Source: Nissolia schottii (taxonomy: Eukaryota > Streptophyta > Magnoliopsida > Fabales > Fabaceae). Taken from it: a stretch of 64,000 nt of DNA. Shown here piece by piece: positions 48,601 to 61,000 of this stretch. The DNA lies in NCBI GenBank assembly GCA_003254905.1, contig QANU01056612.1:1-64000 (forward strand). Direction: 5' to 3'. Made by a program: the position numbers and the translations under genes. A model generated the notes under the pieces. That model searched no databases. It was not told where the DNA came from and was given only the letters and a program-made list of their open reading frames with translations. The first letter of the stretch is position 1. Each line of letters begins with the position of its first letter.

Positions 48601-50672
48601 TGAATCTGGAAGGCGTGGATCCTATTTGGATGGCTTTCAGTTCTTCAATGGGCCATGTCTGTTATAGATGTCTTCTCGCGAGTTGAGATCATTAGAGTAT
48701 TTTATGGTGTCTACCATATTCCTAGTATGCAATTAGCTTTAATCTTGCCAACCCTCATTCTTAGGTGGGCGTTGTAGTAGATCATAGCTTCCTTATAGTC
48801 CCATGGACGACTTTTACCTCAAAATTAGATACTAGAAAATTTAAGGTCAGGAAATGAGTGGATAACACTACACTGAATGTGTTAAGAGTCGTTATCCCTA
48901 GGATCATATGATACGGGTTGTCACTATCAATGACTAGGAATTAGATATCCTCTGTCCTAATCCACAGTTCCGACCCCATGGTGGTTCTTATTATGATTAC
49001 ACCTCGAACTTTCTCGCCTGAGAATCCCACTAAGTTTCTATTGTATGGCTTTAGGGTGCTCTTAGAAAGTTGCATCTTCTTGAAGGTGGATAGGAAAATG
49101 ATCTCGGTTGAGCTTCCTTAGTCTATCAACACATTTTTCACAATGTAGTTACCTACTATAATCGTTATCACTACTGGTTCATGAAGGTTATTGTCTATTC
49201 CTTAAAAATCGTCATTCTAGAACGATATCAAGGGTGCTATGTCTTTGCCTTTGAGCAGATGTCAAATGTCCACTAACATCAGCAACCTCAAGTGGTGTTT
49301 CCTTGCTAAGCTGGTTTCATCACATGCTGAGAATCCTCCTGAGTACCTCATTCCCTTGCTTGTGCGGATCCTCGTATCTCTGAGGACTCTGACTTATACT
49401 CTGGCTTCTTTTATGACACGTTTTATCCTGGCTTTAGGGTTTTCTCCTTCCACCATTAAGGGGCATTTGCCTCCCTTCTTGAGATATTGAGGTAGCCTTC
49501 TCTCCCTTACATACTTTTCTATTTCGTCCTAGAGGGATTTACACTCATTAGCGGTATGGCTATTAGTGCAATGATAGCCGCAATACTTGTTCATATCAAC
49601 ATCATCGGGGATAGGTTGCTCACTGCTCCTGGGGGACTTTTGATGAAATTCACCTCATGAAAGATGGTCCTCTAATTTGTGTTTAAGGGATGTATTCTTC
49701 TTATCGCCCCTCGAGTTTGTGAAATTCTCTCCACCCCCCGATTATCTCCTTTGGGTTCTACTCTGCCAAGTCCTCGATCTCACATATTCGACCTTTTTCC
49801 AGCCTTTCTTCGTCATCAACATGTTTCTTTCATTTGCCCTTTCTCTATCCTATCTACCTCATCCAAATCTTCTATGGCAATAAAGTTGACAGCCCATTCT
49901 CTAAACTCATCCGTGGAACGAGGTCAGTTAGTGGTCAAGTTGTTGAGAAAATGTCCTAGCCTCTGGATTGAGGTCAGGTATCTACATGGCCATCGAGTAG
50001 TATCAAGTGACGTATGCTTTGAGAGATTCGTTTTGTCTTCATTTTACATGGGTAAATGAATTCAAGGTCTTCTGATATACCTTCAATAAGGAGAAAGGGC
50101 TCATGAATATTTCGTTGAGCTGCTTGAAGTTGTTGATGGACTTCCTTCGAAGGCTAAAAAACCATAAGAGAGTGGAGTCTGCTAGGAAGGTAGGGAATGT
50201 TTGACACAATAGTAGATCTATGGCTCTATTTATCAGCATCATGGATCGAAACATGGTATGGTGAATTTTATGGTCTCATGTTCCATTATATGGTTTCAAA
50301 GTTAGTGATAATTGAAAATTATGAGGGAGGTGTACCTTCATGATGTGGTCTACAAATGGACCAGAGTCAATGGGAATGTCAGTTGGGTCATCTCGGTCGA
50401 GACCCTCCTAAGAAAGTGGACAATCATCCTGTTAGTTGGATTGTTGGTCTTCATCCTCCTTCTCTTTGTTGAGCTGCTCCACCCTGTTTGCCAGATGAAG
50501 ATTCTTCTCTTGAAGGTCTTTAATTATCTTTTGCATTTCCTTCTGTATCGAATTATGGGGGTATCTTTCATTGGCTGTGTTTTGACTTGTTTGGGTATTT
50601 TCATGGTTTCCACTTCGCGTATTGACCAAAGTAGGGTAGGTGTCTATTTATCAGCCCCATTGTGGGCACCAA

Positions 50673-51116
50673 TGTTTTGACTTATGAACACGGGATGACA
50701 TGTTCGGGGGGTTTGCTAATCACGTTTCTCGTCAAGTCCAAGCTCTTTCTTGATGGTGTGACGTCAGGGGTAGTCCTGCAAGACACTCTAATACTCAAGT
50801 CAAAACACGAGTGTGAGTTATGGAGATTAGGATCAATTAGCATACCTGAGCTTGGTGTCCTATGGCCCATTTTATAGTGTGCGGATTAGGATTTTTCCCT
50901 CAAAGAGTAGTCGAGTTATTAGTTTTGAGTATAGGGGGATACTCTGAGCTCTCCTGCTGACCACCCCAACCTTACTCAAACATGGGGGAGACAATTAGTG
51001 AGAGCTCATCTGCACTTGCCGATATGACCACATGACTAACCCTCTTTGGGCCTCCCTATGCCTTACTCTCCTTTGTTGGCTTGAGCTACATTGGGCCCAA
51101 CCTTTGGGCCAATATA
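50673..51116 (-). repeat. 5' LTR of the Tat element
   Basis: 444 bp, + strand ends TGTTTTGAC and CCAATATA; the expected terminal CA is mutated to TA. It is visibly diverged from the 44530 LTR by many substitutions and small indels, so the insertion is old. Confidence 0.85.
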
Positions 51117-51623
51117 GTTAGTAATACTCATAAAATATGCATTAAATATAAAAATAGTTTATTAAGACTTGAAAGACCATTCATAGTCCCCGAGCTTCAA
51201 AATGTGAAGTATTTTTGTCCTATACATGAAAAGTTAAACATTTTGATCTCTAAACATTTAAATTAAAAGATTTAATTTTACACGCTTTTTAAGTCTCAAA
51301 AAATTAGTTTGTCTCCTAATATTTTAGTTGGAACAAATTGAGGATTTTATAGTTTTCTTTTACCTTATAAATACTTTTCTAGATGTTTAATAAAATTTGT
51401 TTAGTGTGTGTATATATACAATTTGTATAAAAATCAATCATTTTTAATGATGTTGTCACACATGATTAAATAACGATATAAGTTCTTTTACAAGGTCAAT
51501 AATCTACACTAGTCTCTATTTTTGTCATTAAATTAATCTCTATTTTATAATTTATGATTTTTTCAATGAAAATATCTTTTATTTATATGATATGATTCAT
51601 GACATGATAAATATAATATAAAT

Positions 51624-51870
51624 CAATACTAGAAAATCGCTCTCTACTGGTAGATTTATCGGCAAATTTTTGTGGATTACCAATAGATTTTAATAGTTTC
51701 GGCGAATTTTTTGTCGGATAGTATTTGATGGTAATGAGCTCGTCGACAACTACTTACCAGCAGATAATGAATCTGCTGATAATTAGGACTGGATATATCC
51801 ACCGGTAATAAGGTTTAGAAACGATGCTCGAGAGAAAGTTACCGACAGATATATCAACTGGAAATCCAAA
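51624..51870. repeat. Possible CACTA-type transposon end fragment
   Basis: The segment starts with a TACTAGAAAATCGC-like word, close to a CACTA terminal repeat, and contains subterminal words of the type TTACCGACAGAT and its inverse. The exact terminus and a TSD are not seen. Confidence 0.35.
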
Positions 51871-52379
51871 ATAAAATAAAATAAATTTAAATTAAAACGT
51901 AAAATGCTAAAAACTATATTAAAATATATAAAATAATTAATAATTAAGAAATTAAAATAAATATTATTATTAATCAATATAACCCAAATACATTAATTCA
52001 AAACGCATACACAATTCTTTAATACAAAACCCATAAAACTTTACATTATTCTCTACTCTACGAGTCATTTGCTTGAATCTTTTGCTAGTGGAGAATCCCT
52101 ACCCTATGACTCCAACGATAAAATATAAAATTTAATTCGATCATACAGTAGCCATTACATTATCCATTATCCATTACCAAACTTGGTCATTTGGTAGTAG
52201 ATGATTCCCTACCCCCCTCCCCACAGACTTACCATCTATGGCAATGAGTAATTGTCTTATGAAAGATCCATACTAGAACCCTAGAACTACTAAACCCTAA
52301 TTTGACGATAGTGAACCATCTGCTGGTGGAGAATGATTCCCTCCCTACGCATCTAGACCATAAATCCTTTCCAAGAAAG

Positions 52380-52720
52380 CAATTTAACATTTGAGATCAT
52401 CTACAAACAGTGGCCATAACGGTGAGGGAAGACGATTTGGGGATTTGAGGTTCTGATGAAGGGGAGGACGATTTGGGGTTTTTTTTTCAAACCGGGTTGG
52501 GTCAGACCGGTTCGGATCCAAGGAAAAAAGGGGGGTTACACCACGTGGCGGGTCCGCGTGTGACGCCACGTCAGCTGCGTTAACTGACACGTCATCACCG
52601 TCAATCCCCAACCATCCACAGGGACCAAAATCAAACTTCCAAATTTTACAGGGACTAAAACTTGTAATGAGGGACTAAAACCAAACTTTTTCATACTACA
52701 GGGATTAAAAACTTAATTAA
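52380..52720. repeat. Non-coding dispersed repeat, MITE-like
   Basis: GC-rich core (CCACGTGGCGGG, CCACGTCAGC) followed by repeated ACAGGGACTAAAA words at 52618, 52652 and 52700. This wording is common in plant non-autonomous DNA elements. The minus-strand open frame over it has no recognised domain. Confidence 0.35.
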
Positions 52721-54404
52721 CCCTAATAAAAATAAGCATTAACGTAATAATCATAGATATCCACATAATAAAAATAGACATCAATACATCATAAATGTAT
52801 ATCAATGTTGGTAAAAAAAAATCTTTTTAAAAAAAATGCTAATACATTTTTTTTATGTTAATACCTATTTTCGTTGTGTTAATGTTTATGACTATTATGC
52901 TAATACTTATATCTATTATGTTGATATCCACATCTTTTAGAGATGGAGTATGATTTGATGGAGAGGGAGAGATTGAAGTTTTTATTATATTTATGGTCCT
53001 CACTAAATTTCATTGTTATGATATTTTTTAGGGTGTTTTGGTAAAAATATCATTTTTAGTATTTGTATTCTATTTTTATCTTTTTGCAACCAACTTTTAT
53101 TTCTTTCATTTGTTTTTTTTCAAAAAAATAATTACTAGCTTTTTTTTTTATTTCAACCACCACTTTTTATCTGTTTTAGAATGTCCTTCTCACTCTCATT
53201 TTTTTTTATTTAACAATTTATATCTCATTATGTTTTTTTGTATTAATAACTCATAAATCATTTAGATTCACAACTACAACCCACTAGTCCTTAGAAAGAG
53301 ACTAATTCTGCCCGTGGAATAGCTTATCAAAATGACAAAATCCGTTCTATCAAAACAAGGAGCATCGCCACTTGAATTTCAAATGAATACAAGCAAAGTT
53401 GTCTTCCTGTGTATAATCTTTTCTCCTTTTATTAGTTAAAAAACAAATCTACTTTTAACACCAAATTGTAATCTAAGGACCCTACACATTCACAACAATA
53501 TATGAATAAGATGTGCCACACATATCTACCTAAAGATGATATTTCCACTAGAGGAATCCGACGAACCAATCCACGTAGTAGGAGAAAACGAAATATCCAA
53601 AACTACTCAAGCTGCAAGAGATTCGTGGCTATAGTTCAGAATTTTGATAGGGAAATGTGGATATTGGTTTTTAAAATTGTAAGTGTGGATGATTTTAGTT
53701 TTTAAAATTTAAATTTTAACTTTTTAATTCTTAAAATTATAAGTTACATGTCAAATTAGTTCCTTAATTTATTATCATTATTGTATTATTATGTTTTCAC
53801 TAATTTTTTTTGTATTAAATGAGAATATGATAACAAGAGACTGTGTGACAACACTAAATACTAAAAATATGATTGTGACGACTTGAAAATATAAATATTA
53901 GTTGGCATTACAGCTTTATTTACCATCATAATTATTCTGGTGACCTCATTTATAGTTTTAAATGCAATTACAACTCATTTGCCGTTTCAAATATTGTTAC
54001 TATCCCTTCTACAACTTATTTGCAATATCAAGTGTTGTTATTATCCCAATTGATGTAAAATATAATAAATAAATGAAAATGTGACAATATAATAATGATA
54101 ATGAACTGCGAAATTAATTTAATCTACAATTTATAATTTCATATATTAAAAAAATTAAATTTTAAATTTCAATGACTAAAATAACACAAACATATTTTCA
54201 AGAAGTAAAATAAACATTACCCCAATTTGATGCTAATCCAGTCGAACCGTGAGAGCCCCTATAAAAGGCAAGCGTACAATCGCAAAATATAATGTGGACT
54301 TATTATTTCTGAGATTGAATGTTCTAAAATAGGAAAAAGTAAAATTGAAAATTATAATGTAACGTTTAAATCATAACTTTTTTACTTTTATAATAAATAA
54401 ATAA

Positions 54405-54456
<52 letters not shown>

Positions 54457-55037
54457 AAAATTATCTCTCAAATAAACTATAAAATTCATCCTCAAAGTTC
54501 ACATTTGTCCTCAAGCTATAAAAAAATGTCACATCTTTAAAATTTTCAAAAATCAATTAAATTTAACATTAATCAAATTAATACATTTTAAAAATTAATT
54601 TGATCAACATTTGATAATCTTAATAATCTTGAGAATGAATCTGATACTTTTCATAAACATCACCAACCTTAAAAACAAATATACGAATTTGATGATTTAT
54701 TCCTTTTATTCTCCTTCAAATTCCGCATCCAAAAAATGGCACAACTGAGCCATACTAGTTTTTAATTAAGACCTCGAGTGAAAAATTATTGGACTTGATA
54801 TTTGAATGGCAAGGGTTCAAGATGCAGACAACCCTACCCAACCAAGCCTGGGATATTTAGTTGCTCAACCCAATTACAATAACATAGAATAGAAATTCAT
54901 GCGTAAAAGTGAATGCCTACACTGCAAGAACATCACTACCGTGAAAAATGAACTAAGGTGCTCCAACTGCAATTCTAAGCAATAAATCGGCTTCTGTGGT
55001 CTTAGTCTACAAAGAATTTAGCATAATGTAACACTCA
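52721..55037. other. AT-rich intergenic DNA
   Basis: No coding exon or RNA gene recognised. It includes poly(T)-rich stretches (53090-53240) and the (AT)n microsatellite at 54409-54450. Confidence 0.5.
54409..54450. repeat. (AT)n microsatellite
   Basis: About 21 AT units preceded by four AAAT-type units. Confidence 0.95.
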
Positions 55038-58000
55038 TCAACGAGGTGGTGCAGGAGAAGGAGGAGGCATTTGCGATTTTGCAAATCCCACCCATGCAAC
55101 AATGCCCACAGCCAGAATTATCCACCCACATACGTCATACTTCAGATCACTGCTCTTGTTTTTCTTTTGAGTCTGAAAAAGTAACAAAAAGATCAGAGAT
55201 GTATGCACAGAACTCAAATATGAAAAGTCAGAGCTGCTGTATAAACATGGCATATCTTCTTTCAATTTTATCTTTTTTCCACTCGAATCCTTGGATCTCA
55301 ATATGCCACCATGAAACGTACCAACCATCAGCATGATAAGTAAATGTAAGACAACAAAAATGAAAGAAAATATTTGCCGCTCCTGATGCAGGTATAGGAA
55401 ATGACAGTCCAACCAAAAGACAGGCAGAAGAATAACTTATCACGAGTAAACAAGGGATGAAGTCTTTTTCATAGAAATGGTTATATTTTATTTAATTTTT
55501 AAAAAAATATAAATACAATACAAAAGGAGATTTTATTAAGGGAGCAAGGTGTTGAAGTACAACTTGGACGAGAAAATTGAATCCACCAACAACATTGATG
55601 CTCCACCAGCAAGAATTTGCAGTGCCACTTCTTGGTGCAGCTATGTTACCTGCCAGTCAAAATTCCAATCCATGGCACCAGCGCTATCCTTGTGCAGGCA
55701 GACGAAGACTGTTCATCGTCATCCTCTTGTCTCCCAGACGAAGAGGTCCAATACTGACTGTGACTGCTAGGAGAAGAAGGTGCTCTGGGAGGCACATTTA
55801 ACCAGAAAAAAGTGGTTTTGATTCCAAAACTTCTAAACTGATTCAAATTTAGTTTAGATGATTTTGATCCAGTTCAAACCTGACTCAAGATTTTGTTCAC
55901 CAGTTTAGTTTAAACTTAATATACTGAACCCGATTTTTGGTTTGATTCAATACAGTCCAGTTCTTGCAGCAAACCAAGTTGCGGCCAGCACTAGGTGAAT
56001 CCCAATGATAGAAAATATATTCTAAAAACAAATGAATCCAGCCTATAATACATGTGCCAATCAGTCACCTACTTCCCTTATTCGTCATAATAAAACACGA
56101 ATTAATCTCAAACTAAAAAAGCCACTTAAAAACCATTAATTTTAAATTAAGAGGCAAAGTGAATCCCAATCAACAAGTCCTTGCACAGTCAAATAACATT
56201 GAATATGCAAAAGAGTGTTTGAACATAAAAGACTCAATTTCACTGCAAAAACAGTTCATTAAACCCTTATACACATACTTTGAGTGCACACAAGAGAAAA
56301 TTATACAACTTCATTGATGAAATAGACCAAAAAAACAAAAAAACAGAAGATACAGAATAGTAGCTGAAGGGAGACAGACAGTATAAACTTTTTAAGTCTT
56401 ACCTTTGTACTTGAAGAAGAAGAAGAAGAAAGTCCAGCAGTTGTCCCCATTGCCTGCTGAGTTAATCCATGCTTATGGAGTTCTGCATGAAGTTCAGGAG
56501 CCTACAAAAATATGTTAGTAATTGAACTGGTCTACTATATTGTCTTAGAACATGTTTGACAACAAGGAAGGGGATAAGGTATCCCATCAAAAACACTAAA
56601 GGAAAGATACCAGCAAGAAATACAAAATGGAACACATCAGCTTGAAAGAGTAGTTCAATTCCTTTGTAAAACAGACAAACACATGAAAATGGAAAGGGAG
56701 TTCATGTCAAAAGTAATAGAAATTGTCACAGCCATTTCCATATTACACCAATGTATCACACTTTCCAGACACACAATAGATGACAAGATGAAAAACAAAC
56801 AGCAGAAAAAATTGACACTGCAAATTGCAAGACACAACAGTACAACATACCTTAGAAGAAACATCTAACGATTGGCGGTAGTAGTCATTTGAAGGGTCCT
56901 ACAGAAAAGAAAACTTCGTCATTACCCCCTATATTAACAATAAAATACTTCCCACACGGGACTAAACTATAGCATTGTACACGAGGCCGGAAATGTACCT
57001 CGTCAACAGCTTGCTGAAAGCACTCAGCTGCCTTATCAAAATAAATCTTTGCCTCCTCCTGGTCTGGAATCAGAAATGCATGTGAAGTGTGAGCATTTCC
57101 CAAGCACCAAAGAGTATCATGCTTCTTGGGATTAACCAAGAGTGCCTCCTCAAGCTTTGAAACAGCTTCTGTAAATCAAACCAGTCGCCAATAGTGAGAA
57201 ATCAATAATTCTGAATATTCTATGAAATCTCAGGGATATATATTTTTTTTTTCTTTCGATAGTTTCAAACCACTCTGTCCACNATGTGTATCTTTGCGAA
57301 TGGGTTGAAGAGGGAGATTCAAGCCGAGATAGAGGTGGCACAATTTTGGAATTTGCCAGCGTTAATGGATAAGGCAATGGCCATTGAATGGAGAAATCGT
57401 GCTTGGAGAGAATCTGGCCTCAGCCCTGGGAACCGCAGATGGGAGAATAATGTCAGGAATAGCGGAACAAGCGGCGGAGGGTCATTTATGGCACCGCATT
57501 CTAGAGTGGCTGGAATCACTAGACCTCCGAATAACAGAGGAGGAAACAGGGGGGATTTGTTGTACAGCACCGCCCCGAAACAGTCAGATGCCTCCGTAGG
57601 CAACCGTTCAACCCCAAATCCAGGAACCAACACAGCACCCTCGAGCAGCTCTAGAACCCCCAACACATGAAGATTGTCGAACGACGAACGGGCGGAGAGA
57701 CAACGGCGAGGCCTTTGTTTCCGTTGTGGAGAAAGGTGGAGCCATGATCACAAATGCACAATGAAAATTTTCCAAATAATAATTCTGGGCGAAGATGAGG
57801 CATATGAGGAAGAAGAGGAAGATACCCCGCAAGGGGAAGAATCTGAAGGGAGAGAAGAAAAAAATGACCTGCAGCTGTCTTCTTACAGCTACTGGGGACT
57901 TACATCACACAAGACCTTCAAGGTGTTAGGAGAGATACGTGGAGAACCCGTGATGGTGCTCATTGATCCAGGAGCATCGGCTAATTTTTTAGCCACCGAA

Positions 58001-61000
58001 GTGGTCCAAAGGCTGCACCTTCCAGTGAAAAAAATCAGGGAGTTCCAGTTGGAGGTGGGAAATGGAGCAATTGAGAAGGGAGAGGCAGGATGTGAAAACG
58101 TCCAACTACAAATACAGGGTGTGAAGTTGAGCCAAGACTTTTTCGTGATGAAATTAGGGTGCTCAGAGGTGGTATTGGGGGCAGGCTGGTTGGCAAGTCT
58201 GGGAGAGTTTGTGGGCAATTACGGGGAGTTAACACTAAGCTGGAAGCAGGATGGTGTAACCAGGATTTTAAGAGGGGATCCTTCCCTGAGCAGGAGCAGA
58301 GCATCATGGAAGAATACCATACATGCTCTAAAATGCAAGAGTGAAGGGTATGTCATCACATCCCTGACCGTGGAACCTGAAGAGTCTCATAATGGCCAGC
58401 CAATATCCGCCGAAACTGAGTTGTTTTTGCAGCAATTCCAGGACCTTTTCCAACAACCAGCAAGGCTCCCTCCCCAGCGCCCCAATGATCATGCCATTCT
58501 CCTCAAGGAAGGGTCCACCATTCCTCCCATCCGACCATACAGGTATCCTCATTATCAAAAGACTGAAATTGAGAATATTGTTTCTGAAATGCTACAATCA
58601 GGAGTTATAAGGCCGAGTACCAGTCCTTTCGCGAGTCCAGTAATTTTAGTCAAGAAAAAAGATAGAGGTTGGCGTTTTTGCTTTGATTACCGCGCCTTAA
58701 ACCGAGAAACAATAGCGGATAAATTTCCTATTCCAGTGATTGATGAATTACTTGATGAGATAGGTACTGCAGCAGTGTTCTCCAAACTGGACTTAAAATT
58801 GGGGTATCATCAAATAAGAATGCGAGCTGAAGACGTTCACAAGACAGCATTCCGCACTCATGAAGGGCACTATGAATTCCTGGTCATGCCGTTCGGTTTA
58901 ACTAATGCTCCCTCTACTTTTCAGGCACTCATGAACCAACTATTAAGGCCCTTTCTGAGGAAATTTGTCCTCGTATTCTTTGACGATATATTAATTTACA
59001 GTCAGAATTTGGCACAACACTGGGAACATCTTCAGCAGGTATTCGAGGTCCTACAAAAAAATCAACTTTTTCTTAACAGAAAAAAATGCAGGTTTGCCCA
59101 GGACCAGATAGATTATCTCGGACACATCATCTCAAAGGATGGGGTGGCAGCTGACCCTAAGAAAATCCAAGACATGTGCGATTGGCCAATACCGAAGGAT
59201 CTCAAAGCCTTAAGGGGATTTTTGGGACTCACAGGTTACTATAGGCGTTTTGTGCAGAATTATGGTCGAATCGCTTGGCCACTCACTCAACTCCTTAAGA
59301 AGGATCAGTTTAAATGGAGTGATGAAGCACAGACCGCCTTTAACACCCTCAAGACAGCCATGACAACCCTCCCGGTCCTGGCAGTCCCGTCATTCTCCAA
59401 GCCTTTTTCTCTTGAAACGGATGCCTCGGGTAAGGGCATAGGTGCCGTTTTAATGCAGGAGGGGCGCCCTGTCGCCTACATGAGCCAAAAACTCTCAGAT
59501 AGAGCTCCATCCAAGTCAGTCTATGAACAAGAGCTGATGGCCATGGTACTAGCCATTCAGAAGTGGTGACATTATCTGCTGGGAAGGCGATTCACGGTTT
59601 TTACTGGTCAAAAGAGCTTGAAGTTTCTGATGGAGCAGCGAATAGGTGGGGAGGAACAGCAAAAATGGATGTCCAAGCTGTTGGGATTTGATTTCGACAT
59701 TAAGTACAAAGCAGGCACAGAAAACAGGGCAGCCGATGCCCTCTCCAGAAAATTTCAGTTGGCCAACATGTCTGTAGTAACCGCAGAAGAGTGGAAAGGG
59801 CTGGCAGAAGAGGTTAACAGTGATCCGAAGCTCAGAGGCATCATTCAGAATTTCATCGCAAGTCAGACCGTTCCATCTGAGTATACCTTCCACAACGGCA
59901 GACTCCTACATTAGGGTTGTCTAGCTATTCCGAAACAATCCAAATTAATTCCGAAAATTCTCGAAGAATTTCATGGTACCAAGCTAGGGGGGCACGCAGG
60001 TTTCTTCCGCACTTACAAAAGGATTTCAGGTTTGTTACATTGGGAAGGCATGAAGAAGACTATAATGGAATATGTACAGCAATGCCAAATCTGCCAAACT
60101 AACAAGCATTCCACGTTGACACCAGCCGGCCTCCTATAACCTCTTCCTGTACCAGTAAACGTTTGGTCTGATATCACCATGGACTTCATTGGCGGCCTAC
60201 CCAAGGCTCAAGGGAAGGATACTATTTTCGTGGTAGTGGACCGAATGACGAAATATGCACACTTTTTTCCACTAGCGCATCCGTATTCCGCCAAGGACGT
60301 GGCGGAACTATTCGTCAAAGAAGTGGTCAAGCTCCATGGGTTCCCTACATCCATCATTTCCGATCGAGATAGATTATTCATGAGTACGCTTTGGTCCGAG
60401 ATCTTTAAGGCGGCAGGCACAGCCCTCAAAATGAGCACGGCAGACCACCTTCAGACAGATGGGCAAACCGAGGCAGTCAATAAATGTGTGGAGACATATC
60501 TCAGGTGCTTTACGAGTTCCAAGCCCAAACAGTGGCCTCGCTGGCTGAATTGGGCTGAGTATTGGTACAATACCAACTACCACGGCTCCATAAGGATGAC
60601 CCCCTTCCGAGCGTTGTATGGAAGGGACCCTCCAGCACTCCTCCGGGGAGGCAGTGAAGTGGCGGTAGAAGAGGTTAGGTACCTCCTGGAGGAACGAAAC
60701 CAAATGATAGATGAACTGAGGTTTCAATTGGAAAGAGCTCAGAATCGGATGCGAACGTATGCAGATAAGAAGCGGCGAGATGTGTCTTTTGAACCAGGGG
60801 ACTTGGTGTACCTCAAACTACAGCCCTACAGGATGAGGTCTTTAGCCAAGCGTGTCAACCAAAAACTCAGCCCTCGATTCTATGGTCCATTCGAGATCAT
60901 TTCCAAAATTGGGGAGGTGGCCTACAAGCTCAAGTTACCCGAGGAAGCCCGTGTCCATCCGGTGTTCCATGTCTCTCTACTCAAGAAATGCATTGCAGCC

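Larger units (their letters stand above)
44530..51116 (-). mobile_element. Complete but dead Ty3/gypsy retrotransposon, Tat lineage
   Basis: LTRs at 44530-44988 and 50673-51116 are diverged direct repeats. The same 5 bp, GTTAG, flanks the element at 44525-44529 and 51117-51121. Reading on the minus strand from the right LTR: a primer-binding-site-like TTGGTGCCCAC directly abuts it, then a gag start (MVNTRSGNHENT, 50629), a CCHC-like knuckle (CGYHCTNSHTANEC, near 49580), a protease segment whose catalytic motif reads LID-stop-GSS (near 49120), RT (FSDLNKACSKDAYAFP, 48287-48039), RNase H (47769-47389), a second archaeal-type RNase H (47172-46900) and the integrase H2C2 domain (CDKCQRF, 46577-46365). 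The second RNase H is typical of the Tat/Ogre group. Many stops and frameshifts; inactive. Confidence 0.9.

Noticed and set aside
56655..57139. Open frames in TOM20 introns and exon read-through (also at 62120-62811)
   Set aside because: They are exon 3 or 4 extended into intron sequence; the spliced TOM20 model explains the coding part.
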